A DNA stretch of 64,000 nucleotides from Streptomyces kanamyceticus (GTDB taxonomy: Bacteria > Actinomycetota > Actinomycetes > Streptomycetales > Streptomycetaceae): the NCBI RefSeq assembly GCF_008704495.1, contig NZ_CP023699.1:8122001-8186000 (forward strand), in the 5' to 3' direction. The position numbers were made by a program, and so were the translations under genes. Under the pieces are notes generated by a model, which saw only the letters and a list, made by a program, of their open reading frames with translations, did no database searches and was not told where the DNA came from. Shown here one piece after another: positions 32,166-41,107 of this stretch; the stretch's first letter is position 1; each line of letters opens with the position of its first letter.

Positions 32166-34767
32166 GATTCCCTTCGGCGACTGGGTCAATGACGCGGTCG
32201 AATGGTCCAGAACCCATATGGACTGGCTGTTCTCGTTCATCAAGACGATCTTCCAGAACATGTGGGACGGCGTCTTCGACGTTCTCTCGGGTCCCGAGCC
32301 GCTGCTGATGGCGGGCATCCTCGCGGTCATCGCGTTCTGGCTGCGCGGCCTGCTCGGCGGCGTCCTCTCCTTCGTCGGCTTCTCCTTCATCGTGTCCCTG
32401 GAGCTGTGGGACAACGCGATGATGACGCTGGCCCTGGTGCTCGTCTCGACCTTCGTGGCGCTGGTCATAGCCGTGCCCGTGGGCATCTGGGCGGCCCGTT
32501 CCAAGACGGTCAGCGGCATCGTCAGGCCCGTCCTCGACTTCATGCAGACGCTGCCCGCGATGATCTACCTCATCCCGGCGCTGCTGTTCTTCCGCATGGG
32601 CGCCCCCGCGGGCATCGTCGCCACGATCGTCTTCGCGCTCGCCCCCGGTGTGCGCATGACGGAGCTCGGCATCCGCCAGGTCGACAAGGAGCTGGTCGAG
32701 GCCGCCGACGCGTTCGGCACCACGCCCCGCAACACCCTCTTCCGGGTCCAGCTGCCGCTCGCGCTGCCGACGATCATGGCCGGTGTCAACCAGGTCATCA
32801 TGCTCGGCCTTTCCATGGCGGCACTGACCGGCATGGTCGGCACCCCGGGGCTCGGCGCCGACGTCAACGCGGCCATCGGCCAGCTCGACGTCGGTCTCGG
32901 CGCCGAGGCGGGCGTCTCCATCGTGATCCTCGCCATCTACCTGGACCGCGTCACCAGCGGTCTGGGCGGCCAGGTCTCGCCGCTGGGCCGCCGCGCGCTC
33001 GCCAAGCTGCGGGCCGCGCAGGGTCTGAACATCTGGAACTACCGTCCCCGGCCCGTCGTCGCGATGGTCGGCGTCGTCGTCCTCGCGCTCGTCGCGGGCG
33101 GCATGGGCATCTTCGGCGGCACCAAGTCCGAGTCCGTGGCCGACGCCAAGAACGTCGGCGACGGCAAGGAGCTCAAGGTCGGCTACATCCCCTGGGACGA
33201 GGGCGTCGCCTCCACCTTCCTCTGGAAGGAGATCCTGGAGCAGCGCGGTTTCAAGGTGACCACCAGCCAGCTGGAGGCCGGTCCGCTCTACACCTCCCTG
33301 GCGCAGGGTGACATCGACTTCCAGACGGACTCCTGGCTGCCGACGACGCACGCCTCGTACTGGAAGAAGTACGGCAAGGACCTCGAGGACATGGGCTCCT
33401 GGTTCGGGCCCACCTCGCTGGAGCTGGCCGTTCCCGCGTACATGAAGGACTTCAACTCCCTCGAGGACCTCAAGGGCAAGGGCGACACCTTCAAGGGCAA
33501 GATCACCGGCATCGAGTCGAGCGCCGGAATGATGGGCCTGCTCAAGGACAAGGTCCTCGACGCGTACGGCCTGAAGAAGGAGTACAAGGTCGTCGACGGC
33601 TCGACCCCGGCGATGCTGGCCGAGCTGAAGGCCGCGTACTCCAAGAAGGAGCCGATCGTCACCACCCTGTGGTCGCCGCACTGGGCCTACAGCGACTTCA
33701 AGCTGAAGAAGCTCAAGGACCCGAAGGGCGCCTGGGGCAAGGGCGACGGCGTGCACACACTGGCGCGCAAGGGCTTCTCGGACGAGAACCCCGAGGTCGG
33801 CAAGTGGCTCAAGGACTTCAAGATGAGCGAGAAGCAGCTCACCGGTCTTGAGGCGGAGATCAACAAGGCGGGCAAGGGCAAGCAGCAGGAGGCCGTGCGC
33901 GCCTGGCTGAAGAAGAACCCGGGCGTCGTCGACAAGCTCGCCCCGCTGCCCAAGAACTCCGGCAGCGACGAGAACAAGCGCCCGCTGAAGGCCGCGTACT
34001 TCGCGTGGGACGAGAACATCGCCGTCAGCAACCTGTGGAAGCGCGTCCTGGAGAAGCGCGGCTACAAGATGGACCTGACGCCGGCCGACGTGGGCCCCGC
34101 CTACACCGGTCTCGCGCAGGGCGACCTCGACCTCAACCTCGACGCGTGGCTGCCCACCGCCCAGAAGACGTACTGGGACAAGAACAAGGCGAACCTCAAC
34201 GACCTGGGCTCCTGGTACAGCCCGACGTCCCTGGAGGTCGCCGTCCCGTCCTACGTCAAGGACGTGAAGTCCCTGGAGGACCTCAAGGGCAAGGGCGACA
34301 AGTTCAAGGGCAAGATCATCGGCATCGAGCCGGGCACCGGCGTGATGCAGGCGCTCAAGGACAAGGTCCTGCCCGGCTACGGCCTGGAGGACGAGTACGA
34401 GATCGCCGCGGGCTCGACCCCCGCGATGCTCTCCGAGCTCAAGGCCGCCTACTCCAAGAAGGAGCCCGTCGCGGTGCTCCTCTGGTCGCCGCACTGGGCG
34501 TACAACGAGTACGACCTGACCAAGCTGAAGGACCCCAAGGGCGGCTTCGGCAAGGGCGACACGATCCGCACGCTCTCCAGCAAGGACTTCCCCAGCCAGT
34601 ACCCGCAGCTCACGAAGTGGCTCAAGAACTTCAAGATGAGCGAGCAGGAGCTGGCCAGCCTGGAGAACGAGATCAACAAGGCGGGCAAGAACAACGAGCC
34701 CAAGGCCGTCGACGCCTGGCTCAAGAAGAACCCCGGCTTCGAGTCGAAGATGACGTCCGCGAAGTAG
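32158..34767 (+). CDS. Glycine betaine transporter permease fused to two substrate-binding domains
   Basis: 869 residues. Residues about 45-275 are an OpuAB/ProW permease (EAA-like loop ELVEAADAFGTTPRNTLFRVQLP, in parts), a further helix at about 298-318 anchors two tandem ProX/OpuAC-type domains outside the cell (about 338-600 and 606-869). The two domains are obvious duplicates: YIPWDEGVAS/YFAWDENIAV, DSWLPTTH/DAWLPTAQ, STPAMLAELKAAYSKKEP/STPAMLSELKAAYSKKEP. Substrate Trp residues are present in both. OpuA homologues usually carry one such domain. Start GTG 32158 overlaps the ATPase stop. Confidence 0.94.
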   Translation: MPRIPFGDWVNDAVEWSRTHMDWLFSFIKTIFQNMWDGVFDVLSGPEPLLMAGILAVIAFWLRGLLGGVLSFVGFSFIVSLELWDNAMMTLALVLVSTFVALVIAVPVGIWAARSKTVSGIVRPVLDFMQTLPAMIYLIPALLFFRMGAPAGIVATIVFALAPGVRMTELGIRQVDKELVEAADAFGTTPRNTLFRVQLPLALPTIMAGVNQVIMLGLSMAALTGMVGTPGLGADVNAAIGQLDVGLGAEAGVSIVILAIYLDRVTSGLGGQVSPLGRRALAKLRAAQGLNIWNYRPRPVVAMVGVVVLALVAGGMGIFGGTKSESVADAKNVGDGKELKVGYIPWDEGVASTFLWKEILEQRGFKVTTSQLEAGPLYTSLAQGDIDFQTDSWLPTTHASYWKKYGKDLEDMGSWFGPTSLELAVPAYMKDFNSLEDLKGKGDTFKGKITGIESSAGMMGLLKDKVLDAYGLKKEYKVVDGSTPAMLAELKAAYSKKEPIVTTLWSPHWAYSDFKLKKLKDPKGAWGKGDGVHTLARKGFSDENPEVGKWLKDFKMSEKQLTGLEAEINKAGKGKQQEAVRAWLKKNPGVVDKLAPLPKNSGSDENKRPLKAAYFAWDENIAVSNLWKRVLEKRGYKMDLTPADVGPAYTGLAQGDLDLNLDAWLPTAQKTYWDKNKANLNDLGSWYSPTSLEVAVPSYVKDVKSLEDLKGKGDKFKGKIIGIEPGTGVMQALKDKVLPGYGLEDEYEIAAGSTPAMLSELKAAYSKKEPVAVLLWSPHWAYNEYDLTKLKDPKGGFGKGDTIRTLSSKDFPSQYPQLTKWLKNFKMSEQELASLENEINKAGKNNEPKAVDAWLKKNPGFESKMTSAK
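33172..34767 (+). repeat. Tandem duplication encoding the two substrate-binding domains
   Basis: Two units of about 790 bases (33172-33957 and 33976-34767) align along their whole length, including near-identical stretches such as CTCAAGGGCAAGGGCGACA at 33469 and 34282. Both units are in frame and intact, so this is an internal gene duplication that has diverged. Confidence 0.85.
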
Positions 34768-34812
34768 CCGGGACGACGACCGCGCGGTAGCCGCACGCGG
34801 TCAGCACTCCGA

Positions 34813-34849
34813 GGGGTGGGCCTCGCCTTGTGGCGAAGCCCACCCCTTT
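34813..34849 (+). terminator. Intrinsic terminator after the betaine operon
   Basis: A 15-bp stem with one mismatch (34813-34827 with 34832-34846; arm GGGGTGGGCCTCGCC), 4-base loop, followed by TTTC. Confidence 0.85.
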
Positions 34850-34933
34850 CGGCGTTCCGGCGGGGCCGCCCGGTCCCTAACCTCGACTGGGCCCCCGCCC
34901 GAACCCCGACCATGCGAACGGGAGATCCCGCCC

Positions 34934-35923
34934 GTGACCGCGAGGCCCCCCAGGACGGCGCTGTTCACCGTCGCCGCCGTGCTCGCCCTCGCCGCGGCCC
35001 TGTTCGTCGCGGAGCTGGCGCGGGCGGACGCCACCCCCGCATCCCCCGCCACCGCACGCCTCGCCGCGCTCGCCGACGACGTGCCCTCCTCCGAAGGGCA
35101 CCGCTACGACGCGCGGGACCACACCGGGCGCACCATGGACGCGGCCCAGATCCAGCAGGCCCAGGACGGCAGCTACCTCGCCGTCTACCACTCGCTCCTG
35201 GCCGATGGACGCTTCCACGCCGCCGTCGCCACCTCCACGGACCTGCGCCACTGGCAGCGCCGCCACGACTTCGGGCCCGGCACCCACCAGGCCTCGCTCG
35301 CGCACGACGGACGCGGCGGCTACGTCCTCGCGTACGAGAAGGACCCGCGCAACCACATCGCGGTGCGGGCGTACGACGACGGGGCGGCGCTCCTCGCCGG
35401 GCGCGCGGCGCGGGCGTTCGACGCGCCGCTCACCCTCTCGCGCTGCGCCGAGGGCACGCCCGCCATCACCGCCGTACGCGGCGAGACCATCCAGCTCACC
35501 GGGCACTACCGCGCGGGCTGCGACACCGACCGCCAGCTGCGCGCCACGCTCACCGGCTTCCGGCACTGGCACGCCGAGCCGGACCGGCGGCTCGACCGCG
35601 CGCTGCGCCGCTGGGGCAACGGCGGCAACATCGGCGACCGCGCGCCCCTCGAACTCGGCGGGCAGCGCGTGCTGCTCATCGAGGGCCAGCGCAGGCGCGG
35701 CGACTTCGGCAGCTGGAGCACCTACGCGTACGACCCCTCCAGCGGGCGTGCGGACCGGCTGGACATCCGCACGCACGGCGGCAGCCGCGCCTTCGCCAAC
35801 CCCTCGGCGACCCTGCTCACCGATCCGCGGGGGCAACCCGCCCTGCTCGTCAGCCTGTTCGTGCCGGACGAGGGTTCCGCGCCCGGGGAGTCCGGGCAAC
35901 TGCTCTACTGGCACAAGCTGTGA
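34934..35923 (+). CDS. Secreted protein with glycoside-hydrolase-like beta-propeller features
   Basis: 329 residues from GTG 34934 with GGGAGA upstream. Signal peptide (about 1-31, hydrophobic core 9-26). The sequence STDLRHWQRR, plus spaced repeats such as DGSYLAVYHS and DGRGGYVLAYEKD, resembles the blades of GH43/GH32-type five-bladed propellers. Two Cys (in LSRCAEG and RAGCDTD) may pair. I see no complete catalytic triad, so activity on glycans is only a suggestion. No polysaccharide genes are adjacent. Confidence 0.75.
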   Translation: MTARPPRTALFTVAAVLALAAALFVAELARADATPASPATARLAALADDVPSSEGHRYDARDHTGRTMDAAQIQQAQDGSYLAVYHSLLADGRFHAAVATSTDLRHWQRRHDFGPGTHQASLAHDGRGGYVLAYEKDPRNHIAVRAYDDGAALLAGRAARAFDAPLTLSRCAEGTPAITAVRGETIQLTGHYRAGCDTDRQLRATLTGFRHWHAEPDRRLDRALRRWGNGGNIGDRAPLELGGQRVLLIEGQRRRGDFGSWSTYAYDPSSGRADRLDIRTHGGSRAFANPSATLLTDPRGQPALLVSLFVPDEGSAPGESGQLLYWHKL

Positions 35924-36028
35924 CCCCCGGTCGGGTCAACGGGGCAAAACCGTTTGGCGAACATGCGTAGGGTGCAGAGAACCCCTCAGGGTTGAGAGTG
36001 GACCGATGCGCTGAAGGGAGCCGAGGCG

Positions 36029-36604
36029 ATGGACGAGCACAAGGAGACCCTCCGGGTGGGCTCGGCCGTGCGGCGCCGCCGCCGGCAGCTGGAGCTCACC
36101 CTCGCCGTCGTCGCCGAGCGCAGCGGCCTCTCGGTGCCCTTCCTCAGCCAGATCGAGAACGAGCGCGCCCGCCCCAGCAGCCGGTCCCTGCAGCGCGTCG
36201 CCGACGCGCTGTGCACGACCGACGTGGAGCTGCTCGCCGCGGCCGACCCGGCCCGCACGGTCGAGGTGGTGCGCGCCGACGACGACACGGATCTGGACAC
36301 CTCGAAACCGGCCGCCCGGGTGCGCGAGCTCGCACGCGGTCACCATCAGCTGCACGCCCTGGAATTCATCGGGGACCATGACGAGGGCCGCGAATTCCAG
36401 CACCGCAACGACGAGTTGATGTACGTCGTCGAGGGCGGCGTGGAGATGGAGGCGGAGGGCCGCGCCTACCGCCTGGGGCGCGGCGACAGCCTGTTCCTGA
36501 CCGGCGGGGTGCGGCACCGGTGGCGGGCCACCGTGCCGGACACCCGGGTCCTGGTGGTCGCCGTGGGCGACCACATCGAGGCGGTGGACGACGGGGGGCG
36601 CTGA
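36029..36604 (+). CDS. XRE-family regulator with C-terminal cupin domain
   Basis: 191 residues. N-terminal helix-turn-helix (about 8-62, LTLAVVAERSGLSVPFLSQIEN in parts) and a C-terminal cupin (about 105-178: DELMYVVEGGVEMEAEG, GDSLFLTGGVRHRWRA). Members of this type repress catabolic or transport genes in response to a small molecule. The stop and the start of the next gene overlap in TGATG, so the two proteins are made together. Confidence 0.9.
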   Translation: MDEHKETLRVGSAVRRRRRQLELTLAVVAERSGLSVPFLSQIENERARPSSRSLQRVADALCTTDVELLAAADPARTVEVVRADDDTDLDTSKPAARVRELARGHHQLHALEFIGDHDEGREFQHRNDELMYVVEGGVEMEAEGRAYRLGRGDSLFLTGGVRHRWRATVPDTRVLVVAVGDHIEAVDDGGR

Positions 36605-37386
36605 TGGCGCCCGTCTCCGGGACCCCGCCGCGGGTCGTCTCGCTCGTGCCCTCGCTGACCGAGGCCGTCGCCGTGACCGTGCCGGGCGCCCTTGTCGGGG
36701 CGACCGACTGGTGCAGCCATCCGGCCGATCTCGACGTCACCCGGGTGGGCGGCACCAAGAACCCCGACGTGCCCCGGATCCTCGCGCTCGCGCCCGATCT
36801 GGTGATCGCCAACGAGGAGGAGAACCGCGCACCCGACCTGGCGGCCCTGCGCACGGCGGGCCTCCAGGTGCTCGTCACGGAGGTGCGCGACCTGGACCAG
36901 GCCTTCCGTGAGCTGGCCCGGGTCCTCGCGGCATGCGGCGCGGACCGGCCCCGGTGGCTGGAGGAGGCCGAGGCCGCGTGGTGGGAGCCGCCCCCGCACC
37001 TGACGGGCGCGGGCGGACCCCCGCGCCCGGACATCCGGCAGCGCGCCGCGATCCCGATCTGGCGGCGGCCGTGGATGGTCCTCGGGCGCGACACCTTCGC
37101 GGGGGACCTCCTGGCACGCATGGGCGTCGACAACGCGTACGCCGGTCATGCCGAGCGCTATCCGCGGATCCCGCTGGAGGAGCTGCGGGCCGCGGACCTC
37201 GACCTGGTGGTGCTGCCCGACGAGCCGTACCGCTTCACCCGCGACGACGGCCCCGAGGCGTTCTCGACGCGCACGCCGGTCGCGCTGGTCAGCGGCCGCC
37301 ACCTCACCTGGTACGGGCCCTCGCTCGCGGAGGCGCCCGCCGTGCTCGGGGCGGCGCTGCGGGCGGCGTATCCGCCGGTCCTGTGA
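36604..37386 (+). CDS. Helical-backbone metal receptor (BtuF/periplasmic-binding-like) without signal peptide
   Basis: 260 residues. Fold markers of BtuF/FhuD-type binding proteins: RVVSLVPSLTEAV at the start, VGATDWCSHP, GGTKNPDVPRILALAPDLVIANEEENR (in parts) and LDLVVLPDEPYRF. There is no signal peptide or lipobox, so the protein should be cytosolic. It is coupled to the cupin regulator upstream, suggesting it binds a metal complex or corrinoid-like ligand relevant to that regulator. It meets the convergent TDT gene with no gap. Confidence 0.85.
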   Translation: MAPVSGTPPRVVSLVPSLTEAVAVTVPGALVGATDWCSHPADLDVTRVGGTKNPDVPRILALAPDLVIANEEENRAPDLAALRTAGLQVLVTEVRDLDQAFRELARVLAACGADRPRWLEEAEAAWWEPPPHLTGAGGPPRPDIRQRAAIPIWRRPWMVLGRDTFAGDLLARMGVDNAYAGHAERYPRIPLEELRAADLDLVVLPDEPYRFTRDDGPEAFSTRTPVALVSGRHLTWYGPSLAEAPAVLGAALRAAYPPVL

Positions 37387-38514
37387 CTACTTCGCCGGTC
37401 GGGGCGCCGCGAGCAGCCTGCCGCTGACCAGGCCGCGCAGGGTGTGTGCGAGGGCGATCGCCCAGGCGGTAAGGAGCAGGGCGTACAGGCCGGTGGCGAG
37501 CCACTCGAAGGCGACGAGGCCGGTGTGCTTGGCGAGGCCCTCGGCGCCGGTCACGCAGGTGCCGACGGGGAAGGTGAAGGCCCACCAGGTCATCGCGAAG
37601 CCCATGCCGCGGCGCCGGGCGCGGGCCACCATCGCGACCGCGAGCGCCAGCCACATCAGGGCGAAGCCGATCACCGGGACTCCGTAGAGCACGGCGAAGG
37701 CGAGGAAGCCGCGGTCGAGCGGGGCGGGGACGACGCCGGGCGCGAAGTCGGCGAACTTGTTGGCGGCGGTGGCCGACTGGCCGAGCGGACCGAGCACCAG
37801 GAAGAGGGTGGGGGTCAGGGCCAGCGGCAGGGGTCCCGCGGTCACCAGGCGGGCGAAGATCACCGGCAGCATCACCAGGGTGGCGAGCAGGCTCAGGCCG
37901 AACATGGCGAAACAGGCGTACAGCAGGGTCTCCTGGGCCTGTCCGGCCGGCAGGTGGGGGATGAACAGCGGGCCGACGGCGGCCGACACCATCGGGGCCA
38001 CCACGGGCAGCAGCCACACGGGAGTGGCCTGGTCGGCGGAGATCTTGTGGCGGACCACCATCAGATAGGGGATGGCGACGGCCGCGGCGAGCCCGATGGC
38101 CGTACCGGCGGCGAACAGCACGGTGGCCAGCGGGACGGCCGCGCCCGCGCCGAGCCAGTCCACGCCCACGATCAGGGTGCCGCCGCCGACCGCGAGCAGC
38201 GCCATCGAGAGGCAGCCGTAGAACGGCGCCACGGCCGGGTCGAGCAGGTGGGCGCGGGCCTGGTCGCGGTGGTGGATCCAGTGCGCGGCGCGGGCGGTGA
38301 GCAGCACGGCGAGCATCACCAGGGACAGCGCCCAGACGACGGTGCAGGCCGTGCGCAGCCCGGTGAACTGGTAGGGCAGCGTGGCACCGGCGTTGGCGAC
38401 GATGGCGGTGCCCATGACGGAGGCGTACCAGTTCGGTCCGAGGTGTCGGACGGCGGCGGCGCGGCTCGCGGGGGCCGCGGGCGCGGTGGGCGCGGGGTGG
38501 GCGGTGGTGACCAT
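37387..38514 (-). CDS. TDT-family C4-dicarboxylate/tellurite-resistance-type transporter
   Basis: 375 residues, about ten transmembrane helices, TehA/MAE1-like: HLGPNWYASVMGTAIVANAG at the start (in parts), FYGCLSMALLAVGGG, and WWAFTFPVGTCVTGAEGLA (in parts). Family members carry malate, sulfite or other anions. The LysR regulator lies divergently 70 bases away and probably controls it. No strong ribosome-binding site before ATG 38514. Confidence 0.9.
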   Translation of the reverse strand: MVTTAHPAPTAPAAPASRAAAVRHLGPNWYASVMGTAIVANAGATLPYQFTGLRTACTVVWALSLVMLAVLLTARAAHWIHHRDQARAHLLDPAVAPFYGCLSMALLAVGGGTLIVGVDWLGAGAAVPLATVLFAAGTAIGLAAAVAIPYLMVVRHKISADQATPVWLLPVVAPMVSAAVGPLFIPHLPAGQAQETLLYACFAMFGLSLLATLVMLPVIFARLVTAGPLPLALTPTLFLVLGPLGQSATAANKFADFAPGVVPAPLDRGFLAFAVLYGVPVIGFALMWLALAVAMVARARRRGMGFAMTWWAFTFPVGTCVTGAEGLAKHTGLVAFEWLATGLYALLLTAWAIALAHTLRGLVSGRLLAAPRPAK

Positions 38515-38554
38515 GTGTCCACGGTCCCGCGCCCGGTCACCGGTCGCCAGGGAC

Positions 38555-38572
38555 CATTCCCCTATGGGGTCA
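38555..38572. promoter_or_regulatory. Candidate LysR binding site between the TDT transporter and LysR gene
   Basis: ATTCCCCTATGGGGTCAT contains the inverted repeat CCCC-TAT-GGGG (38559-38569) inside a T-N11-A frame, the usual shape of LysR boxes. It lies in the 70-base divergent gap. Confidence 0.5.
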
Positions 38573-38584
38573 TAAGCTGTCTTT

Positions 38585-39565
38585 ATGAGCACTTCTCCGC
38601 GGCCCGCCGCCTCCGCAGCTCCCACCGGGACCGACCGCGCCAGGCCCCCGGAGGCCCTGCTCGCACACCGGGTGCCGGACCTCGGGGCACTGCAGCTCCT
38701 GCTCGCCGTGGCCAGGCTCGGCAGCCTGGGGCGGGCCGCGCGGGAGCTGGGCATCACCCAGCCCGCCGCGAGCAGCCGGGTCCGTGCCATGGAGCGGCAG
38801 CTGGGCGTCGCGCTGGTGGACCGCTCACCGCGCGGTTCGCGGCTCACCGACGCGGGCGCGCTGGTCACCGACTGGGCGGGGCGGATCGTGGAGGCGGCGG
38901 AGGCCTTCGACGCGGGGGCGCAGGCGCTGCGCGACCGGCGGGACTCGCGGCTGCGGGTCGCGGCCAGCATGACGATCGCCGAGTACCTGCTGCCCGGCTG
39001 GCTGATCGCGCTGCGCACCCAGCGGCCCGACACGGCCGTGTCCCTGCTCGCGGGCAACTCGGCGGCGGTCGCCGAGCGCCTCCTCGCGGGCGAGGCGGAC
39101 CTCGGTTTCGTCGAGGGGCTCACCGTGCCGGACGCGCTGGACGGCGTGGTCATCGCGCACGACAGGCTCGTGGTGGTGACGGCGCCGACGCACCCCTGGG
39201 CGCGGCGGCGCAAGCCGCTGGCCGCCGCGGAGTTGGCGGCGACACCGCTGATCCTGCGCGAGGAGGGCTCGGGCACCCGCCAGGTGCTCGACGCGGCGCT
39301 CGGCGGCCTGGCCCGCCCGCTGATCGAGCTCTCCTCCACGACGGCGGTGAAGGCCGCGGCGGTCAGCGGCGCGGGCCCCTCGGTCCTCAGCGAGCTCGCG
39401 GTGGGCGAGGAACTCGCGGCCAGGCGCCTGGTCGAGATCCCCTTGGCGGACGTACGCCTGGGCAGGGAGCTGCGCGCCGTCTGGCCGACGGGGCATCGCC
39501 CCGCGGGACCGGGGAGGGATCTGCTGGCGCTGACGCGGGGCGGGGCGGGGGCGCGGGACGAGTGA
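38585..39565 (+). CDS. LysR-family transcriptional regulator
   Basis: 326 residues. N-terminal winged helix (about 32-92; LGSLGRAARELGITQPAASSRVRAME in parts) after an unusual 30-residue Pro/Ala-rich extension, then a substrate-binding effector domain (about 118-310). Divergent from the TDT transporter, which it likely activates in response to the transported anion. Confidence 0.92.
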   Translation: MSTSPRPAASAAPTGTDRARPPEALLAHRVPDLGALQLLLAVARLGSLGRAARELGITQPAASSRVRAMERQLGVALVDRSPRGSRLTDAGALVTDWAGRIVEAAEAFDAGAQALRDRRDSRLRVAASMTIAEYLLPGWLIALRTQRPDTAVSLLAGNSAAVAERLLAGEADLGFVEGLTVPDALDGVVIAHDRLVVVTAPTHPWARRRKPLAAAELAATPLILREEGSGTRQVLDAALGGLARPLIELSSTTAVKAAAVSGAGPSVLSELAVGEELAARRLVEIPLADVRLGRELRAVWPTGHRPAGPGRDLLALTRGGAGARDE

Positions 39566-39622
39566 GTCCCCGAACGGTATGACCCGAACAGGACGAGCAA
39601 GCCCCCTGCCCCGTCCCGTGTC

Positions 39623-40789
39623 TCACTGCTGCCGCAAGTTCACGACGAGCTCTCGCGGCAGCCCGTGGGTGTCGTGGAGGTAGTGGAAGTCCTCCTCGTC
39701 CAGCGGGCCGCGGAAGCGGGGCCTGGCGAGTACCTGCCTGCCGCGTTCCAGGAGTCCGAGGAACCTGCGCTCCTCCTCGCACAGCACCCGGCGCACCTCG
39801 TCGAGGCCGGTTTCCTGCCGGAAATGGTCCCGGGTGTGCAGGAACAGTTCGTCCGGCAGGTCCCCGACGGTACGTGAGGGGTCGTCGCGCCACAGGGCGG
39901 TGAGCAGGCGCCGCACCAGTCGGCGCAGGACGTAGCCGCGGCCGGTGTTGGCGGGACGCACCCCGTCGCCGATCACGACCATGGCCGAGCGCAGATGGTC
40001 GCAGACCAGCCGCAGCGTGGCCTCGTCCAGCGGCCACAGGGGCGGTACGAGACGGCGCCAGGGCGTGAAGACGTCGCACTCGAACACCGATGTCCTGCCC
40101 TGCAGCAGCGAGGCGAGGCGTTCCAGGCCGAGGCCGGTGTCGACGTTGCGCTGGGGGAGCGGCACGAGGGAGCCGTCGGGGAGCTTGCGGTGACGCATCA
40201 TCACGTGGTTCCACACCTCCACCCAGCGGTCGTCGCGGGTGGGCGTCGACCGAGGGGGTCCTTCGCCGGTCCACAGGAAGAACTCCGAGTCGGGGCCGCA
40301 GGGTCCGGTCGGCCCGTTGTCCCACCAGTTGTCCTCGACGGTGAGTTCGACCGGAACGCCACGCTCCTGCCACACCTCGAGGGAGGCGGTGTCGAGGCCG
40401 ACCTGGTCGTCGCCGCCGAAGACCGTGGCGTGCAGCAGGCCCGGATCGATGCCGAAGCCCTCGGTGAGGAGTTCGTATCCCCAACTGAGGCTCCGCGGGC
40501 CCTCGTAGTCGCCGAGGGACCAGGTGCCGAGCATCTCGAAGACCGTCAGGTGCGTGAGGTCGCCGACCTCCTCCAGGTCCGTGGTGCGCAGACAGCGCTG
40601 CACGTTGACCAGGCGGTTGCCGAGCGGATGTGGGCGCCCCTCCAGGTAGGGCGTGAGGGGATGCATGCCCGAGGTGGTGAACAGGACGGGGTCACCGGGC
40701 GGCGGCAGCAGCGTCGAACCGGTCGTACGGCGGTGTCCGCGCTCCTCGAAGTACTCGACGAAGGTACGGATGACGTCTTCGGTGTTCAT
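39623..40789 (-). CDS. Stand-alone alanyl-tRNA-synthetase-like protein, no editing domain
   Basis: 388 residues. Class II synthetase core of AlaRS type: GSTLLPPPGDPVLFTTSGMHPL (in parts), NVQRCLRTTDLEEVGD, FEMLGTWSLGDYE and motif 3 GLGLERLASLLQG, followed by a helical tRNA-recognition-like part. The editing and C-Ala domains of full AlaRS (about 870 residues) are absent. It is therefore not the housekeeping enzyme. It could charge tRNA for another purpose or activate alanine or another amino acid. AAGGAG precedes ATG 40789. A short Ala-rich ORF lies upstream in a long leader. Confidence 0.88.
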   Translation of the reverse strand: MNTEDVIRTFVEYFEERGHRRTTGSTLLPPPGDPVLFTTSGMHPLTPYLEGRPHPLGNRLVNVQRCLRTTDLEEVGDLTHLTVFEMLGTWSLGDYEGPRSLSWGYELLTEGFGIDPGLLHATVFGGDDQVGLDTASLEVWQERGVPVELTVEDNWWDNGPTGPCGPDSEFFLWTGEGPPRSTPTRDDRWVEVWNHVMMRHRKLPDGSLVPLPQRNVDTGLGLERLASLLQGRTSVFECDVFTPWRRLVPPLWPLDEATLRLVCDHLRSAMVVIGDGVRPANTGRGYVLRRLVRRLLTALWRDDPSRTVGDLPDELFLHTRDHFRQETGLDEVRRVLCEEERRFLGLLERGRQVLARPRFRGPLDEEDFHYLHDTHGLPRELVVNLRQQ

Positions 40790-41107
40790 GGTGGGGGCTC
40801 CTTCGCGTGAATGCGGGAGGCGCCGGACAACGGATCCGCACGATCACCGGAGTCAGGGCGGGAGCCATGCACCGTCGGCGGGCCGTTTCCGGTCGCCGAG
40901 GGGAAGGGGAAGGTCAGGCGGCGGCAACCGGCGAGCTGGTCGCTCGCGCGGTCGCGGTGGTGCGTGGGCCGGTGACGTTCATGGGGCCGAGGGTAACGCG
41001 CCCGTCGCGGGTCGGGCATGCGATTTACTCTTCCGCCTTCCCGGTGCAAACGAAATGTTCACAACGAACTGTTGACTTCTTGTCGTGTCCCGCCCGATGC
41101 TGGACCC
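40790..41107. other. Divergent gap between the AlaRS-like gene and the helix-turn-helix gene
   Basis: 318 bases. On the minus strand TTTGCA-N17-TAAATC (41030 to 41053) is a plausible promoter, giving a leader of about 220 bases that contains the small ORF at 40914-40982. On the plus strand TTGACT (41072-41077), 18 bases and GATGCT (41096-41101) form a promoter that would start at the ATG at 41108. I see no other gene. Confidence 0.5.
40914..40982 (-). CDS. Possible leader ORF (22 codons, Ala/Thr-rich) before the AlaRS-like gene
   Basis: ATG 40982 opens MNVTGPRTTATARATSSPV followed by three GCC alanine codons and TGA. Seven of 22 residues are Ala. It lies in the long leader of an alanyl-tRNA-synthetase-like gene, so alanine attenuation is conceivable. 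High GC makes Ala-rich chance ORFs common and no ribosome-binding site is present. Confidence 0.3.
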   Translation of the reverse strand: MNVTGPRTTATARATSSPVAAA

